From positions 248,001 through 312,000 of the forward strand of contig NZ_OY782565.1 of the NCBI RefSeq assembly GCF_963677875.1: a stretch of DNA of 64,000 bases. The letters are read 5' to 3'. Every line of letters starts with the position of its first letter. Position 1 is the stretch's first letter. The notes beneath the pieces are model-generated. The model was given only the letters and a program-made list of their open reading frames with translations, did not search any database and was not told the DNA's origin. Origin of the DNA: Thiomicrorhabdus sp. Its GTDB lineage: Bacteria > Pseudomonadota > Gammaproteobacteria > Thiomicrospirales > Thiomicrospiraceae. Of the stretch, positions 19,046 to 28,696 are shown in pieces. The position numbers and the translations under genes were made by a program.

Positions 19046-20638
19046 TTAGAAAACGCTGCTCAGAATGATAAAGACGATCGAAGCCATAATACCCGCAGCC
19101 GGCAGAGTGATAACCCAAGCGGCAAAGATCGGTTTCAACAGGCTCCAGTTGGCATCGGCATTAACGATCCCCACACCGAGAACCGCACCGATCAGAATGT
19201 GGGTACTGGAAACCGGGATACCGAAAGTCGACGCAACCAATACCACCCCGGCGGCAGCCAATTCGGCAGAAAAACCGGAAGCCGGGTGCAGTTTGGTCAG
19301 GTTGTGACCAACGGTTTGAATAACTTCTTTACCGATAAACCACAGACCGGCAACCATTGCGATACCGAAGGCCAGCATGGCAATCGGTGGAACCGCAGCC
19401 TTGGCGCTGATTTCCCCGGTATGCAATACATCCAGAACCGCTGCAAAAGGCCCGATGGCGTTGGCGATGTCGTTGGAACCGTGCGAGAAAGCAAAACCAC
19501 AGGCGGTAAACACCTGCATCCAGCTGAACAGCAGGAAGGTTGAGCGCTCAAGCGATTTCCCAGCCAGAGTTCGCGAGAAGATGTAGACGGTCAACCAGGT
19601 TACCGACCCAATCATCAACATAATCAAAAGGTTGTCCAGAGTCGAGAAGCTGATGTCCACATGCTTCAAACCTTTGAACAGAACCATCGACGAAATAACG
19701 ATCGCACCCAGCGCAGCAATCAACGGCACATAATTTCTCAACGCTTTATGTGCATCGATACCATGTACCTTATCTTCAATTAGTTCCATTTTCTTGTAAT
19801 AATCAGATTCAAGCTCGTCGCTGTCGTAATCACCGTCGATTTTCAACTGAGCATCGCGAGACAAGCGCGCATTCTCTTTGATCAGACTGGCTTCATCCAT
19901 GGTTTCAAGAGACTGCTTGTACTCCTTACGCAGTGCTTTTTTCTCTTTTTTGATTTCGTTGAGACGATCACCGGCTTCGTCGTTGTATTTGAATACCGTC
20001 TCTTTGATTGCTTTGTACAGAATATAAGCAAACACACCACCCAGAACCGGAGAAAGCACCCAGGAAACGGCGATCATACCGATCTTGCTCCATTGCACCA
20101 GATCAAAACCGTTACCACCGGTAATCGCGTAGAAGCCCAGAGTGATTGAGGCCCCGACAATCCCCCCGACAATCGAGTGGGTGGTGGAAACCGGCCATCC
20201 TCTTTTCGTGGCAAACAACAGCCAAAGTGCAGCAGAAAGAAGTGCCGACATCATTACAAACACAAACAACATCGGGTCAATCGATCCCAAAGAACTGAGA
20301 TCGACAATCCCCTTACGAATGGTTTTGGTCACTTCGCCACCGGCGATAACGGCACCGCTGACCTCAAAAACCGCTGCTACCAGCAACGCCTGCTTAACGC
20401 TTAAAGTCCCGGCTCCGACACTGGTTCCGAAAGAGTTGGCAACATCGTTACCCCCGATGTTGAAAGCCATAAACAAACCGAACAGGGTTGCCAATGTTAA
20501 AATCAGCAAATTGTTTCCGTTTGTGTAATCGAATGCCCACATTAAAAAATACGCGGAAATCGCGAGAAAAATCGCCCCCACGGCTAAACTTGTTTTAGAC
20601 ACGCCGATCTGGGCGTTGTCCGCTGTCATGGTTGTCAT
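19046..20638 (-). CDS. pit: Inorganic phosphate transporter, PiT family
   Basis: A 530-aa membrane protein with both PiT signature repeats: [25 protein letters not shown] near the N-terminus and [22 protein letters not shown] in the second half. A charged cytosolic stretch of roughly 100 residues ([16 protein letters not shown]...) separates them. It imports phosphate with H+ or as a metal-phosphate complex. ATG 20638 was chosen because GGGGA lies just upstream; the frame is open 33 codons further, but that part is not PiT-like. It converges with cmoM. Confidence 0.9.
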   Translation of the reverse strand: MTTMTADNAQIGVSKTSLAVGAIFLAISAYFLMWAFDYTNGNNLLILTLATLFGLFMAFNIGGNDVANSFGTSVGAGTLSVKQALLVAAVFEVSGAVIAGGEVTKTIRKGIVDLSSLGSIDPMLFVFVMMSALLSAALWLLFATKRGWPVSTTHSIVGGIVGASITLGFYAITGGNGFDLVQWSKIGMIAVSWVLSPVLGGVFAYILYKAIKETVFKYNDEAGDRLNEIKKEKKALRKEYKQSLETMDEASLIKENARLSRDAQLKIDGDYDSDELESDYYKKMELIEDKVHGIDAHKALRNYVPLIAALGAIVISSMVLFKGLKHVDISFSTLDNLLIMLMIGSVTWLTVYIFSRTLAGKSLERSTFLLFSWMQVFTACGFAFSHGSNDIANAIGPFAAVLDVLHTGEISAKAAVPPIAMLAFGIAMVAGLWFIGKEVIQTVGHNLTKLHPASGFSAELAAAGVVLVASTFGIPVSSTHILIGAVLGVGIVNADANWSLLKPIFAAWVITLPAAGIMASIVFIILSSVF

Positions 20639-20885
20639 ATTTACTGTTCCCCGAAATGTGCTTAAATGAAACCCACTCTCAAGTCTAAAAACGGTAGTTA
20701 TCACCCAACTTACAAAAATGTGAATTTTATAAGTCACTGATAAAGACTTTTTATTGATTGAAGCGGTGGTTTTATTGAAACAACAGCATGAATTCCGCGA
20801 CTTTATAATGAAAAATCGGTTTTTCGGGACGGCAATAGAATCGTTATAATAGAACCGCTTTCACTTAACCAACCACAGAGCCAAT

Positions 20886-21761
20886 ATGACACCCTCTCAG
20901 CTAAAACGACTATTCCGCCCGATCACTGCCCTGCTTTTCAAACGCCCGAAACTGCTGCTGTTGATACCGGTCATCGGCGGTCTTTGGTACGGTTACGAAG
21001 TTGGCATTGCCCGCCCGGCGCAAAGCTACATGGGCGTTCCTAAGGTTCAGTCCGGACTGGCGGCTATGGGCTGGTCACACATTCTGCGCAATAACGGCTT
21101 TATGCTGGAATACTCCGAAAGCCTGAAAAACCCTCTGTGGGTCACCTATAAAGTCAGTGACAAACGCTACGTTCCGGGCAAACGACCAAGCAGCTTTTCT
21201 CAAGATTGGCGCAGCTGGTCGATGGTCACCCATCAGGATTACACCGGCAGCGGTTATGATCGCGGGCATATGGCGCCGAATTATCTGATCGCCAGCCGTT
21301 ACGGACGCGAAGCTCAGAAACAAACCTTTCTGATGACCAATATCACGCCGCAGAAGGGCACTTTGAACCAAAAAGCCTGGCAGCGGCTGGAAGAAGTCAT
21401 CGCCAATGATTTTTCCGCAAAAGAAGGGGAATTCTGGGTGGTAACCGGACCGGTTTTTTCCAAATTGCCAACCTACCTGAAAGGCGGAAAAGTCGCCATT
21501 CCGCAGGCGTTTTATAAAATTCTGATCAAGCCGCAAAGCGGCAACGAACCGACCAAAGCATTGGCCTTTATCTTTCCGCAAAATGCCAAACCGAATGCAA
21601 ACCTGATGAAATTCGTCACCACCATTGACGACGTCGAAGCCCAAACCGGCATCGACTTTTTCTCCGAGTTGGAAGACGACATCGAAATCCCGCTGGAAGC
21701 GACCGAAACACCGTCCGCATGGCAATTGAAAAAAGTCGCCAACCGCCCGTCACGCTACTGA
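20886..21761 (+). CDS. Membrane-anchored DNA/RNA non-specific endonuclease (NUC1 family)
   Basis: The 291-aa protein has an N-terminal hydrophobic anchor (PKLLLLIPVIGGLWYG, residues 21-36) and an endonuclease_NS domain. The catalytic DRGH motif is at 125-128 (YDRGHMAPNYLIAS), followed by the metal-binding Asn region (MTNITPQKGTLNQKAW) and Glu169-170. Such beta-beta-alpha-metal nucleases cut DNA and RNA without sequence preference and usually act in the periplasm or outside. It sits 10 bp before cmoA on the same strand; this pairing has no obvious functional logic. Confidence 0.9.
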   Translation: MTPSQLKRLFRPITALLFKRPKLLLLIPVIGGLWYGYEVGIARPAQSYMGVPKVQSGLAAMGWSHILRNNGFMLEYSESLKNPLWVTYKVSDKRYVPGKRPSSFSQDWRSWSMVTHQDYTGSGYDRGHMAPNYLIASRYGREAQKQTFLMTNITPQKGTLNQKAWQRLEEVIANDFSAKEGEFWVVTGPVFSKLPTYLKGGKVAIPQAFYKILIKPQSGNEPTKALAFIFPQNAKPNANLMKFVTTIDDVEAQTGIDFFSELEDDIEIPLEATETPSAWQLKKVANRPSRY

Positions 21762-21771
21762 GAGACTGCAC

Positions 21772-22509
21772 ATGAACATTCCCAGCGACAAAGACACCAT
21801 CTATTCAATTGCACATGAAGCCGTCGGCGCCTTCCAGTTCGATGAATCGGTCGTGGCGGTGTTCCCGGATATGATTCAGCGTTCGGTGCCCGGTTATCAA
21901 ACCATTTTGACCGGCATTGGCGAACTGACCAAGCTGCACGCTCAGACCAACAGCAACCTTTACGACCTTGGCTGTTCACTCGGCGCAGCCAGCCTGACCA
22001 TGCGCCGTGCCTTGAAGGTTGAAGGTTGCCGGATTATCGGTGTCGACAACTCCGAAGCAATGATCAAGCGCGCCAACGAATATCTGCATGCTTACCATTC
22101 GGAAATCCCGGTCGATCTGTTTTGTGCCGACATCAACGACCTTGCAATCGAAAATGCCTCAGTGGTCGTCATTAACTTCACGTTACAGTTCATCGATCCC
22201 GATCAGCGGCTGCCGCTGCTGCAAAAAATCTATCAGGGACTGAAACCGGGCGGAGTGCTGATTTTGTCGGAAAAAATCCATTTCGAAGACACCGCTCTGC
22301 AACGGAGCATTGAACACATGCACCTGCAATTCAAACGAGCCAACGGCTACTCCGAACTGGAAATCAGCCAGAAACGCTCGTCGCTGGAGAACGTCCTGAT
22401 CAGCGATACCGAAAACGAACACCTGCAACGTTTGCAAGAGGCCGGATTCGCCTCGGCAGGCATCTGGTTTCAGGCCTACAACTTCGCCTCCTTCCTGGCA
22501 ATAAAATAG
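21772..22509 (+). CDS. cmoA: Carboxy-S-adenosyl-L-methionine synthase CmoA
   Basis: The 245-aa protein matches CmoA throughout: DESVVAVFPDMIQRSVPGYQTI near the start, LYDLGCSLGAASLTMRR (SAM site, residues 63-78), IIGVDNSEAMIKRA, NFTLQFIDPDQR and the C-terminal GIWFQAYNFASFLAIK. CmoA converts SAM and prephenate to carboxy-SAM, the donor used by CmoB. The GYQTI...G region and Arg/Tyr residues typical of the carboxy-SAM pocket are present. It stands directly upstream of cmoB. Confidence 0.95.
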   Translation: MNIPSDKDTIYSIAHEAVGAFQFDESVVAVFPDMIQRSVPGYQTILTGIGELTKLHAQTNSNLYDLGCSLGAASLTMRRALKVEGCRIIGVDNSEAMIKRANEYLHAYHSEIPVDLFCADINDLAIENASVVVINFTLQFIDPDQRLPLLQKIYQGLKPGGVLILSEKIHFEDTALQRSIEHMHLQFKRANGYSELEISQKRSSLENVLISDTENEHLQRLQEAGFASAGIWFQAYNFASFLAIK

Positions 22510-22631
22510 TTTTAAGAACAAGCATTTAGTTTTTTCTGCAACTCAGTGTCTGATCGCGAAAAGGTGACAAATCACCTATCGAAACCGTATAATTTCGCCT
22601 CTTTCACTTTCCGGCAGCGCAACAAGGGGCA

Positions 22632-22647
22632 AGTTTCACGTGAAACG
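22632..22647. other. parS-like ParB site 1
   Basis: Bases 22633-22646 read GTTTCACGTGAAAC, a perfect palindrome identical to the central 14 bases of the widely conserved parS consensus TGTTTCACGTGAAACA. It overlaps the putative GTG start of cmoB. Three similar sites occur in the window, at 31603, 37165 and 51839. Conserved bacterial parS sites recruit ParB for chromosome segregation and cluster near the replication origin. parA and parB are not in the window. Confidence 0.75.
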
Positions 22648-23626
22648 ACATTACCATTCTTTCTGGTCACATCTTAACGACACGCGTCTACAGCACTGGA
22701 AAAGCGAATTACCGCCGCTGATCGACGAAGCGCTGCATCCAGAAGGCAATGGAAACCTGCCGCGCTGGCTGGATGCCCTGCAAATCATTAACACCTTCCC
22801 GAGCAATCAGACTTATGATCTGGAGCAGTCGGCAATCCGTGTTGGAGAAGTCCTCTCTCCAGAAGACAAAGCGAAGCTGACGGCCGCTTTAAAAGCGCTG
22901 CATCCTTGGCGAAAGGGGCCGTTCAATATTCACGGAATTGAAATCGACACCGAATGGCGCTCAGATTGGAAGTGGGATCGCGTCCGTCCGCATTTGGCTT
23001 CGATGGAAGGCAAACGCGTGCTGGATGTCGGTTGCGGCAGCGGCTACCACCTGTGGCGCATGGCGGCTGAACAGCCGAAACTGGCGGTCGGCATCGATCC
23101 GAGTCTGTTGTTTTTAAGCCAGTTTCTGACTCTGAAACACTTTATCGGCGAAGAAGTCCCGGCTTACTTTCTGCCATTGACCCTGGAACAACTGCCGGTT
23201 TCTCCGAAAGGCGGCGCTTTCGACACCGTCTTTTCGATGGGCGTTCTGTATCACCGCCGTTCGCCGATCGATCATATTCTGGAATTGAAAAACCAGATGA
23301 CACCAGGTGGTGAACTGGTGCTTGAAACACTGGTGGTCCCAGAAAGTTTCGGGCAATTGCTGGTGCCGGAAGATCGTTATGCACAGATGCGCAATGTCTG
23401 GTTCCTGCCGTCGGTTGAAGAACTCAGCATCTGGATGCGCCGCTGCGGTTTGCAGAACGTGCGCTGTGTCGACCTCAACCAGACGTCGATTGAAGAGCAG
23501 AGACCAACCGAATGGATGGAATGGAACTCGCTGGAATCCTTCCTCGATCCGAACGACCACAATCTGACCGTCGAAGGCTATCCAGCCCCGTTAAGGGCGG
23601 TCATGGTCGCCAATAAACCGAAGTAA
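22640..23626 (+). CDS. cmoB: tRNA U34 carboxymethyltransferase CmoB
   Basis: A 328-aa CmoB homologue. The family segments are present: LHPWRKGPFNIHGIEIDTEWRSDWKWDRV, then the SAM motif KRVLDVGCGSGYHLWRM, GIDPSLLFLSQF, SMGVLYHRRSPIDHI, and the C-terminal TEWMEWNSLESFLDPND. It transfers the carboxymethyl group from carboxy-SAM to ho5U34 of tRNA, completing cmo5U. The start is GTG at 22640, with AAGGGGCAAG upstream; this start lies inside a parS-like palindrome. cmoA is 130 bp upstream. Confidence 0.95.
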   Translation: MKRHYHSFWSHLNDTRLQHWKSELPPLIDEALHPEGNGNLPRWLDALQIINTFPSNQTYDLEQSAIRVGEVLSPEDKAKLTAALKALHPWRKGPFNIHGIEIDTEWRSDWKWDRVRPHLASMEGKRVLDVGCGSGYHLWRMAAEQPKLAVGIDPSLLFLSQFLTLKHFIGEEVPAYFLPLTLEQLPVSPKGGAFDTVFSMGVLYHRRSPIDHILELKNQMTPGGELVLETLVVPESFGQLLVPEDRYAQMRNVWFLPSVEELSIWMRRCGLQNVRCVDLNQTSIEEQRPTEWMEWNSLESFLDPNDHNLTVEGYPAPLRAVMVANKPK

Positions 23627-23727
23627 AAACTCCGTTTTTTTAGACATTTGCCCTTAATTTTTGAAAAATGAGTAGCAAATTAGTAACAAACATTCAAAAC
23701 CCTGTTGAACGCCCATTTCCAGGCAAT

Positions 23728-23763
23728 AAAAAACCCCGCAGACCGAAGTGTGCGAGGTTTTTA
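23728..23763. terminator. Bidirectional terminator between cmoB and aminotransferase
   Basis: Imperfect hairpin with arms AAAAACCCCGCA and TGCGAGGTTTTT, with A-tract and T-tract sides, between the converging cmoB and aminotransferase genes. Confidence 0.75.
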
Positions 23764-23788
23764 TCAGACGGGCGTTTTAGGAATTGAT

Positions 23789-24901
23789 TTACCCAAGAAC
23801 CGCTTCCAAAGCTGCCAGACAGAACAATACCTTCTCTTTCTTACAGGTTTCACCCATCAGGCCAATACGCCAGACTTTACCGGCGAAATCGCCCAGACCG
23901 GCACCGATTTCAAGATTGTATTCGTTCAATAGCTTGCTGCGGACTTCCGCATCATCAACCCCTTCCGGAATCCAGACCGAGTTCAACTGCGGCAGACGTT
24001 GTTCTTCAGGCACAACAAAGTTGATTCCCATCGCTTGCAGACCATCACGCAACATCGCATGATTTTCCGCATGGCGTTTCCAGGCATTTTCCAGACCTTC
24101 CTCTTTCAGCATGACCAAAGATTCGTGCAATGCATATAAAGTGTTTACCGGCGCTGTATGATGATAAGCACGCTTGGCACCGCCGCCCCAGTATCCCATT
24201 ACCAGGTTCAAATCCATAAACCAGCTTGGGACTTTCGTCGCGCGGTTTCGAACTTTATCCAAAGCTTTTTCCGAGAAGCTGATCGGCGAAATCCCCGGCA
24301 CACAGCTCAAACATTTTTGCGTACCGGAATAGATCGCATCAATGCCCCACTCGTCAACGCGCAACTCGACACCGCCCAGAGACGTCACCGCATCAACAAT
24401 AGTCAGGCAATCGTGCTTGCGCGCAATTTCACAGATGGTTTTGGCATCCGAACAAGCACCGGTTGAGGTTTCTGCATGCACAAAGGCAACAATTTTCGCA
24501 TCCGGGTTGGCCGCACAGGCTGCTTCGACTTTACCCGGAGTCACTGCCGTACCCCAGTCATCGGCAACCACAATCGCTTCCCCGCCAAAACGCTCGATAT
24601 TCTCTTTCATTCGCATACCGAAAACACCGTTGATACAAACGATGACCTTGTCACCCGGTTCGACCAGATTGACGAAACAGGTTTCCATCCCCGCTGAACC
24701 TGGAGCCGAAACCGGCATCGTCAAAGCGTTTTCGGTCTGGAAAGCATATTTCAGCAATTCTTTAACCTCATCCATCATGCCGACAAATGCCGGATCCAAG
24801 TGGCCAATTGTCGGACGAGCCATTGCCTGTAACACGCGAGGATGGATATCCGAAGGACCTGGCCCCATGAGCGTACGAATAGGTGGGTTAAACGATTGCA
24901 T
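23789..24901 (-). CDS. Serine/alanine-glyoxylate aminotransferase (class V, PLP)
   Basis: The 370-aa PLP enzyme begins with the hallmark LMGPGPSDIHPRVLQAMARPTIGHLDP. The Schiff-base lysine is in YSGTQKCLSCVPG, and VDAVTSLGGVELRVDEWGID supplies the PLP-binding Asp. It should convert glyoxylate to glycine using serine or alanine. It is divergent from glcDEF with a 94-bp shared upstream region, and together they fit a glycolate to glyoxylate to glycine salvage route. Serine versus alanine preference cannot be fixed from sequence alone. Formate ligase gene fhs lies at the end of the opposing operon. Confidence 0.9.
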   Translation of the reverse strand: MQSFNPPIRTLMGPGPSDIHPRVLQAMARPTIGHLDPAFVGMMDEVKELLKYAFQTENALTMPVSAPGSAGMETCFVNLVEPGDKVIVCINGVFGMRMKENIERFGGEAIVVADDWGTAVTPGKVEAACAANPDAKIVAFVHAETSTGACSDAKTICEIARKHDCLTIVDAVTSLGGVELRVDEWGIDAIYSGTQKCLSCVPGISPISFSEKALDKVRNRATKVPSWFMDLNLVMGYWGGGAKRAYHHTAPVNTLYALHESLVMLKEEGLENAWKRHAENHAMLRDGLQAMGINFVVPEEQRLPQLNSVWIPEGVDDAEVRSKLLNEYNLEIGAGLGDFAGKVWRIGLMGETCKKEKVLFCLAALEAVLG

Positions 24902-24957
24902 AGATAATCCTCTATATAATATTAAAATTTTTTAATCAAAAACAAATAGCTCTCAAT

Positions 24958-24963
24958 TATAAT
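24958..24963 (+). promoter_or_regulatory. Probable -10 box for glcDEF-fhs
   Basis: A perfect TATAAT lies 33 bp before the glcD ATG within an AT-rich divergent spacer; no strong -35 is visible at 17 bp (only TAATCA-like), which hints at activator-dependent transcription. Confidence 0.4.
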
Positions 24964-24995
24964 GTCAGCCGAACAAGATATACAAGAGCAAAAAG

Positions 24996-26432
24996 ATGGA
25001 TGTAATTCAGGCACTTGAAGAGGCCATTGGCAGAAAAAACGTATTATCCAGCGAAGAAGAGTGTCGACCTTTCGAATGCGACGGTTTATCCGCCTATCGA
25101 CAGAAACCTCTGGCGGTCGCTTTGCCCGAAGACATCGAACAGGTCAAACGCGTCCTGCGGATCTGCAAACAGTATCAGGTGCCGGTCATCACCCGCGGTT
25201 CCGGAACCGGCCTGGCCGGCGGAACCCTGCCGTTACAGGACGGCATCGTCTTAGGATTATCCAAGCTCAACAAGATTCTCAAAATCGATCCGCTGCAAAG
25301 AACCGCACTGGTGCAACCCGGCGTGCGCAATATCGAAGTTTCGCAGGCGGTTGAAGAATTCGGCCTGTATTACGCCCCGGATCCGTCATCGCAGATCGCC
25401 TGTTCGATCGGCGGTAATGTTGCAGAAAACTCCGGTGGCGTCCACTGCCTGAAATACGGCCTGACGGTGCACAACGTCACCATGGTCAAGGTTTTGAATA
25501 TGGACGGCGAGGAATTCGTCTTTGACGAAAAAGACGACGGTATCGATCTGCTGGCGCTGTTGAACGGCTCTGAAGGTCTGCTCGGCGTCATTGTCGAAAT
25601 AAAAATCAAGCTGCTGCCGAAGCCGGACGCCGCCCAGCTGGTGATGGCCGGATTCGATTCGGTCAGCGCCTGCGCCGATGCGGTCACTGCCGTACTGGAA
25701 CAGGGCATTATTCCGGCCGGTCTGGAAATGATGGACAAATTCTCCATCAAAGCCGCCGAGGAGTTTGCCCGTGTCGGCTATCCGCTGGATGTCGAAGCGC
25801 TGCTGCTATGCGAAGTCGACGGCAGCCACGATCAGGTGCAGGTCGATTCCAAGCGCGTCGCCGATATACTCCGCGACGGCGGTGCCACCACCATCACCAT
25901 TTCACAAAACGAAAAGCAGCGTATCGCTTTATGGCAGGGTCGCAAAAACGCCTTCCCTGCGGTCGGACGCTTTTCGCCGGATTACTACTGCATGGACGGC
26001 ACCATTCCGCGAAAACGTCTCGCCTATGTACTCGAAGAAATCGAAGAGCTGTCGCACAAGTACGGCCTGAAAGTCGCCAATGTATTCCACGCCGGTGACG
26101 GAAATCTGCACCCGTTGATTCTCTACGATGCGAATAAACCCGGCGAACTGCAGGAAACCGAAAAATTCGGTGCCGAAATCCTGAAGCTGTGTGTCGATGT
26201 CGGCGGCACCATTACCGGCGAACACGGCGTCGGCGTCGAGAAACTCGACTCCATGTGCCATCAGTATCATGGGCCGGAACTGGAAATTTTCCACGGTATT
26301 AAAGAAGTATTCGACGATACCGGCCTGCTGAATCCCGGTAAAGCCGTTCCGACACTACATCGCTGCGCCGAAGTCGGCCAGATGCATGTTCACAATAACT
26401 GCCTGCCCTTCCCGGAACTGGAGCGTTTTTAA
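24996..26432 (+). CDS. glcD: Glycolate oxidase FAD subunit GlcD
   Basis: The 478-aa FAD-linked oxidase subunit has VITRGSGTGLAGGTLPLQDGIV in the PP-binding loop, DPSSQIACSIGGNVAENSGGVHCLKYG around the FAD, and the C-terminal VFHAGDGNLHPLI and GGTITGEHGVGVEKL motifs with the catalytic His/Glu. It oxidises glycolate to glyoxylate together with GlcE and GlcF. Its stop overlaps the glcE start, so translation is coupled. D-lactate dehydrogenases are similar, but the three-gene set makes glycolate oxidase most likely. Confidence 0.93.
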   Translation: MDVIQALEEAIGRKNVLSSEEECRPFECDGLSAYRQKPLAVALPEDIEQVKRVLRICKQYQVPVITRGSGTGLAGGTLPLQDGIVLGLSKLNKILKIDPLQRTALVQPGVRNIEVSQAVEEFGLYYAPDPSSQIACSIGGNVAENSGGVHCLKYGLTVHNVTMVKVLNMDGEEFVFDEKDDGIDLLALLNGSEGLLGVIVEIKIKLLPKPDAAQLVMAGFDSVSACADAVTAVLEQGIIPAGLEMMDKFSIKAAEEFARVGYPLDVEALLLCEVDGSHDQVQVDSKRVADILRDGGATTITISQNEKQRIALWQGRKNAFPAVGRFSPDYYCMDGTIPRKRLAYVLEEIEELSHKYGLKVANVFHAGDGNLHPLILYDANKPGELQETEKFGAEILKLCVDVGGTITGEHGVGVEKLDSMCHQYHGPELEIFHGIKEVFDDTGLLNPGKAVPTLHRCAEVGQMHVHNNCLPFPELERF

Positions 26433-27421
26433 TGAGTATCGAATGTCAACATCACCAGCCGGAAACCGCCCAACTTGCCGATCAGATCAAACAGGCGGTG
26501 GCGGATAACAAGCTGCTGCAGATTGTCGGTAATCAAAGCAAAGTGCCGCTTTACGACGATGCCGAACCGATTTCCATTGCCGACCACTGCGGCATTGTCG
26601 ATTACGAACCTGCCGAACTGGTCGTCACGGTCAAGGCCGGAACCAAACTGTCGGAACTGCAAGCGGCCCTGGCCGAGCATAACCAGATGCTCGGTTTCGA
26701 GCCGCCGGAATATGGCGATTCAACCATCGGCGGCACCTACGCCTGTGCGCTGACCGGCCCATCACGCCCTTTCCGCGGTGCGCTGCGCGATTTCGTTCTC
26801 GGCACCAAAATGATCGACGGCCAAGGACGTCACTTGCAGTTCGGCGGCAAGATGATCAAGAACGTCGCCGGTTACGACGTCTCGCGCATGATGTGCGGTT
26901 CGAAGGGTTCGATGGCGCTGGTCACCGAACTCAGTCTGAAAGTTCTGCCGCTGGTCGAAGAGACGACTTACTGCATCGAAATGCCGGAAGGCGAAGCGAT
27001 CCTGCTGATGAATCAGATGGCCGGAACCTCTCTGCCATTGTCCGGCTGTGCTTACTATCAAGGCCGTTTCTACTATCGTGTTGCCGGCGAACACCCCGAA
27101 CAGACCAACCGTGTCGAGGTCAACGCCTGCACCAACGACATCTGGAAAATTCTCAACCCGTTCCGCCCGCAACTGGAACCGGGTGTAAAGCTGTGGCGTC
27201 TGGATGTCGAGAGTACCAACCCGGCAATTGAAAATACCATTGCCGTCGGAATGGGAGGAACCCGCCGCTGGATCGCCAGTGAAAAAAAGCCGAAACACCC
27301 TTATACCACTTTGTGGCAATCGCGTTTCGCGCCGCGACATAACGATACACCGCAGGTGCAGAAGATCAAACAAGGCCTGAAAAAGGTGTTTGATCCGCAT
27401 CATGTGTTTAAAGATTTATAG
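26432..27421 (+). CDS. glcE: Glycolate oxidase subunit GlcE
   Basis: A 329-aa second FAD-binding subunit with a shortened PCMH-type domain. VTVKAGTKLSELQAALAEHNQMLGFEPP, GDSTIGGTYACALTGPSRPFRGALRDFVLG and GGKMIKNVAGYDVSRMMCGS are typical GlcE stretches. It overlaps glcD by one base and is followed 21 bp later by glcF. It acts in the membrane-associated GlcDEF complex. Confidence 0.93.
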   Translation: MSIECQHHQPETAQLADQIKQAVADNKLLQIVGNQSKVPLYDDAEPISIADHCGIVDYEPAELVVTVKAGTKLSELQAALAEHNQMLGFEPPEYGDSTIGGTYACALTGPSRPFRGALRDFVLGTKMIDGQGRHLQFGGKMIKNVAGYDVSRMMCGSKGSMALVTELSLKVLPLVEETTYCIEMPEGEAILLMNQMAGTSLPLSGCAYYQGRFYYRVAGEHPEQTNRVEVNACTNDIWKILNPFRPQLEPGVKLWRLDVESTNPAIENTIAVGMGGTRRWIASEKKPKHPYTTLWQSRFAPRHNDTPQVQKIKQGLKKVFDPHHVFKDL

Positions 27422-27442
27422 CTTTCATTTACAGTTTCCTAT

Positions 27443-28648
27443 ATGCAAACTCATCTACCTCAAGATTTACTCGCCACGGAACAGGGCAAACAAGCGGATA
27501 AGATTCTGCGCTCCTGCGTGCATTGCGGTTTCTGTCTGTCGGCCTGTCCGACTTACGGTCTGATCGGCGACGAACTCGACTCGCCGCGCGGACGCATCTA
27601 TCTGATCAAAAGCGTTCTGGAAGGCAATGAAGTCACCCAGAACACACTGGATCACCTTGATCGCTGTCTGACCTGCCGTTCTTGCGAAACCACCTGTCCC
27701 TCAGGCGTCGAATATGGCCATCTGCTGGATATCGGCCGCGAAATCAGCGAACGGAAAAGCCCGCGTTCAATCTGGCAAAAAACAATCCGCTATGCGGTGC
27801 GCAAAAGCCTGACCACGCCGTGGTTCTTCAATCTGGTGATCCGCTGCGCGCCGTTTTTGCGTCACTCGGAAGCCGTGCAGTTCACCGTCGACGAACTGGC
27901 CCTGCAACAGCAACTTAAAGACCGCGAAGACGCTCTGCAGCACAGCGTGCTGTTGATCTCCGGCTGTGTGCAACCGGCGCTGGCACCGAATATCAATCAG
28001 TCAAGTGTCCGTGTTCTGAACAAACTCGGCTGGAATGTTATCGAAACGCCCCAGCAACAGTGCTGCGGTGCGGTTGAACATCATCTGTCCGGCCAGAAAA
28101 ACGCCTTAAAGCAGATCAAGGCCAACATCGATGCCTGGAGCCGCTATCTGGATCAGGGTGTCAAAGCGATTATTTCCAATGCCAGCGGCTGCGGCGTGAT
28201 GATCAAGGATTATCCGTCGCTGTTTCTCGACGAGCCGGAGTATCTGCAGAAGGCGCGTCGCATCGCCGAGAATACCAAGGACATCTCCGAATTTCTGATT
28301 GCGCAGGATTTGTCGATTTTTACTCATTATGACAATCAGAAAATCACTTTCCACTCGCCTTGCACTCTGCAACACGGACAGAAGCTGCAAGGTGTGGTCG
28401 AAGACGCTCTGCGCCGTTTAGGTTACAGAGTAAATCGCGTTAAGGACGCACACCTGTGTTGCGGCTCTGCCGGAACCTATTCCATTTTTCAGCCCAAGCT
28501 CTCCAAACAGTTGCGTCAAAACAAACTGGACAACCTGCTTGAAGAGAAGACCGAAATCATCGTAACCGCTAATATCGGTTGCCTGATGCACCTTCAGAAG
28601 GGGACTAAGGTGCCGGTCAAACACTGGATTGAATTACTCAGAATATAG
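27443..28648 (+). CDS. glcF: Glycolate oxidase iron-sulfur subunit GlcF
   Basis: A 401-aa protein with two 4Fe-4S ferredoxin motifs, CVHCGFCLSACPTY near residue 26 and CLTCRSCETTCPSG near residue 73. Two CCG domains follow (QQCCGAVEHH in the first, HLCCGSAGTYSIF in the second). It passes electrons from glycolate oxidation to the quinone pool. It is the third gene of glcDEF and lies 48 bp before fhs. Confidence 0.95.
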   Translation: MQTHLPQDLLATEQGKQADKILRSCVHCGFCLSACPTYGLIGDELDSPRGRIYLIKSVLEGNEVTQNTLDHLDRCLTCRSCETTCPSGVEYGHLLDIGREISERKSPRSIWQKTIRYAVRKSLTTPWFFNLVIRCAPFLRHSEAVQFTVDELALQQQLKDREDALQHSVLLISGCVQPALAPNINQSSVRVLNKLGWNVIETPQQQCCGAVEHHLSGQKNALKQIKANIDAWSRYLDQGVKAIISNASGCGVMIKDYPSLFLDEPEYLQKARRIAENTKDISEFLIAQDLSIFTHYDNQKITFHSPCTLQHGQKLQGVVEDALRRLGYRVNRVKDAHLCCGSAGTYSIFQPKLSKQLRQNKLDNLLEEKTEIIVTANIGCLMHLQKGTKVPVKHWIELLRI

Positions 28649-28696
28649 ATCAGGATCGGTTGAAAGCCGGATACCTGCCAACGAGGACTGAACCCT

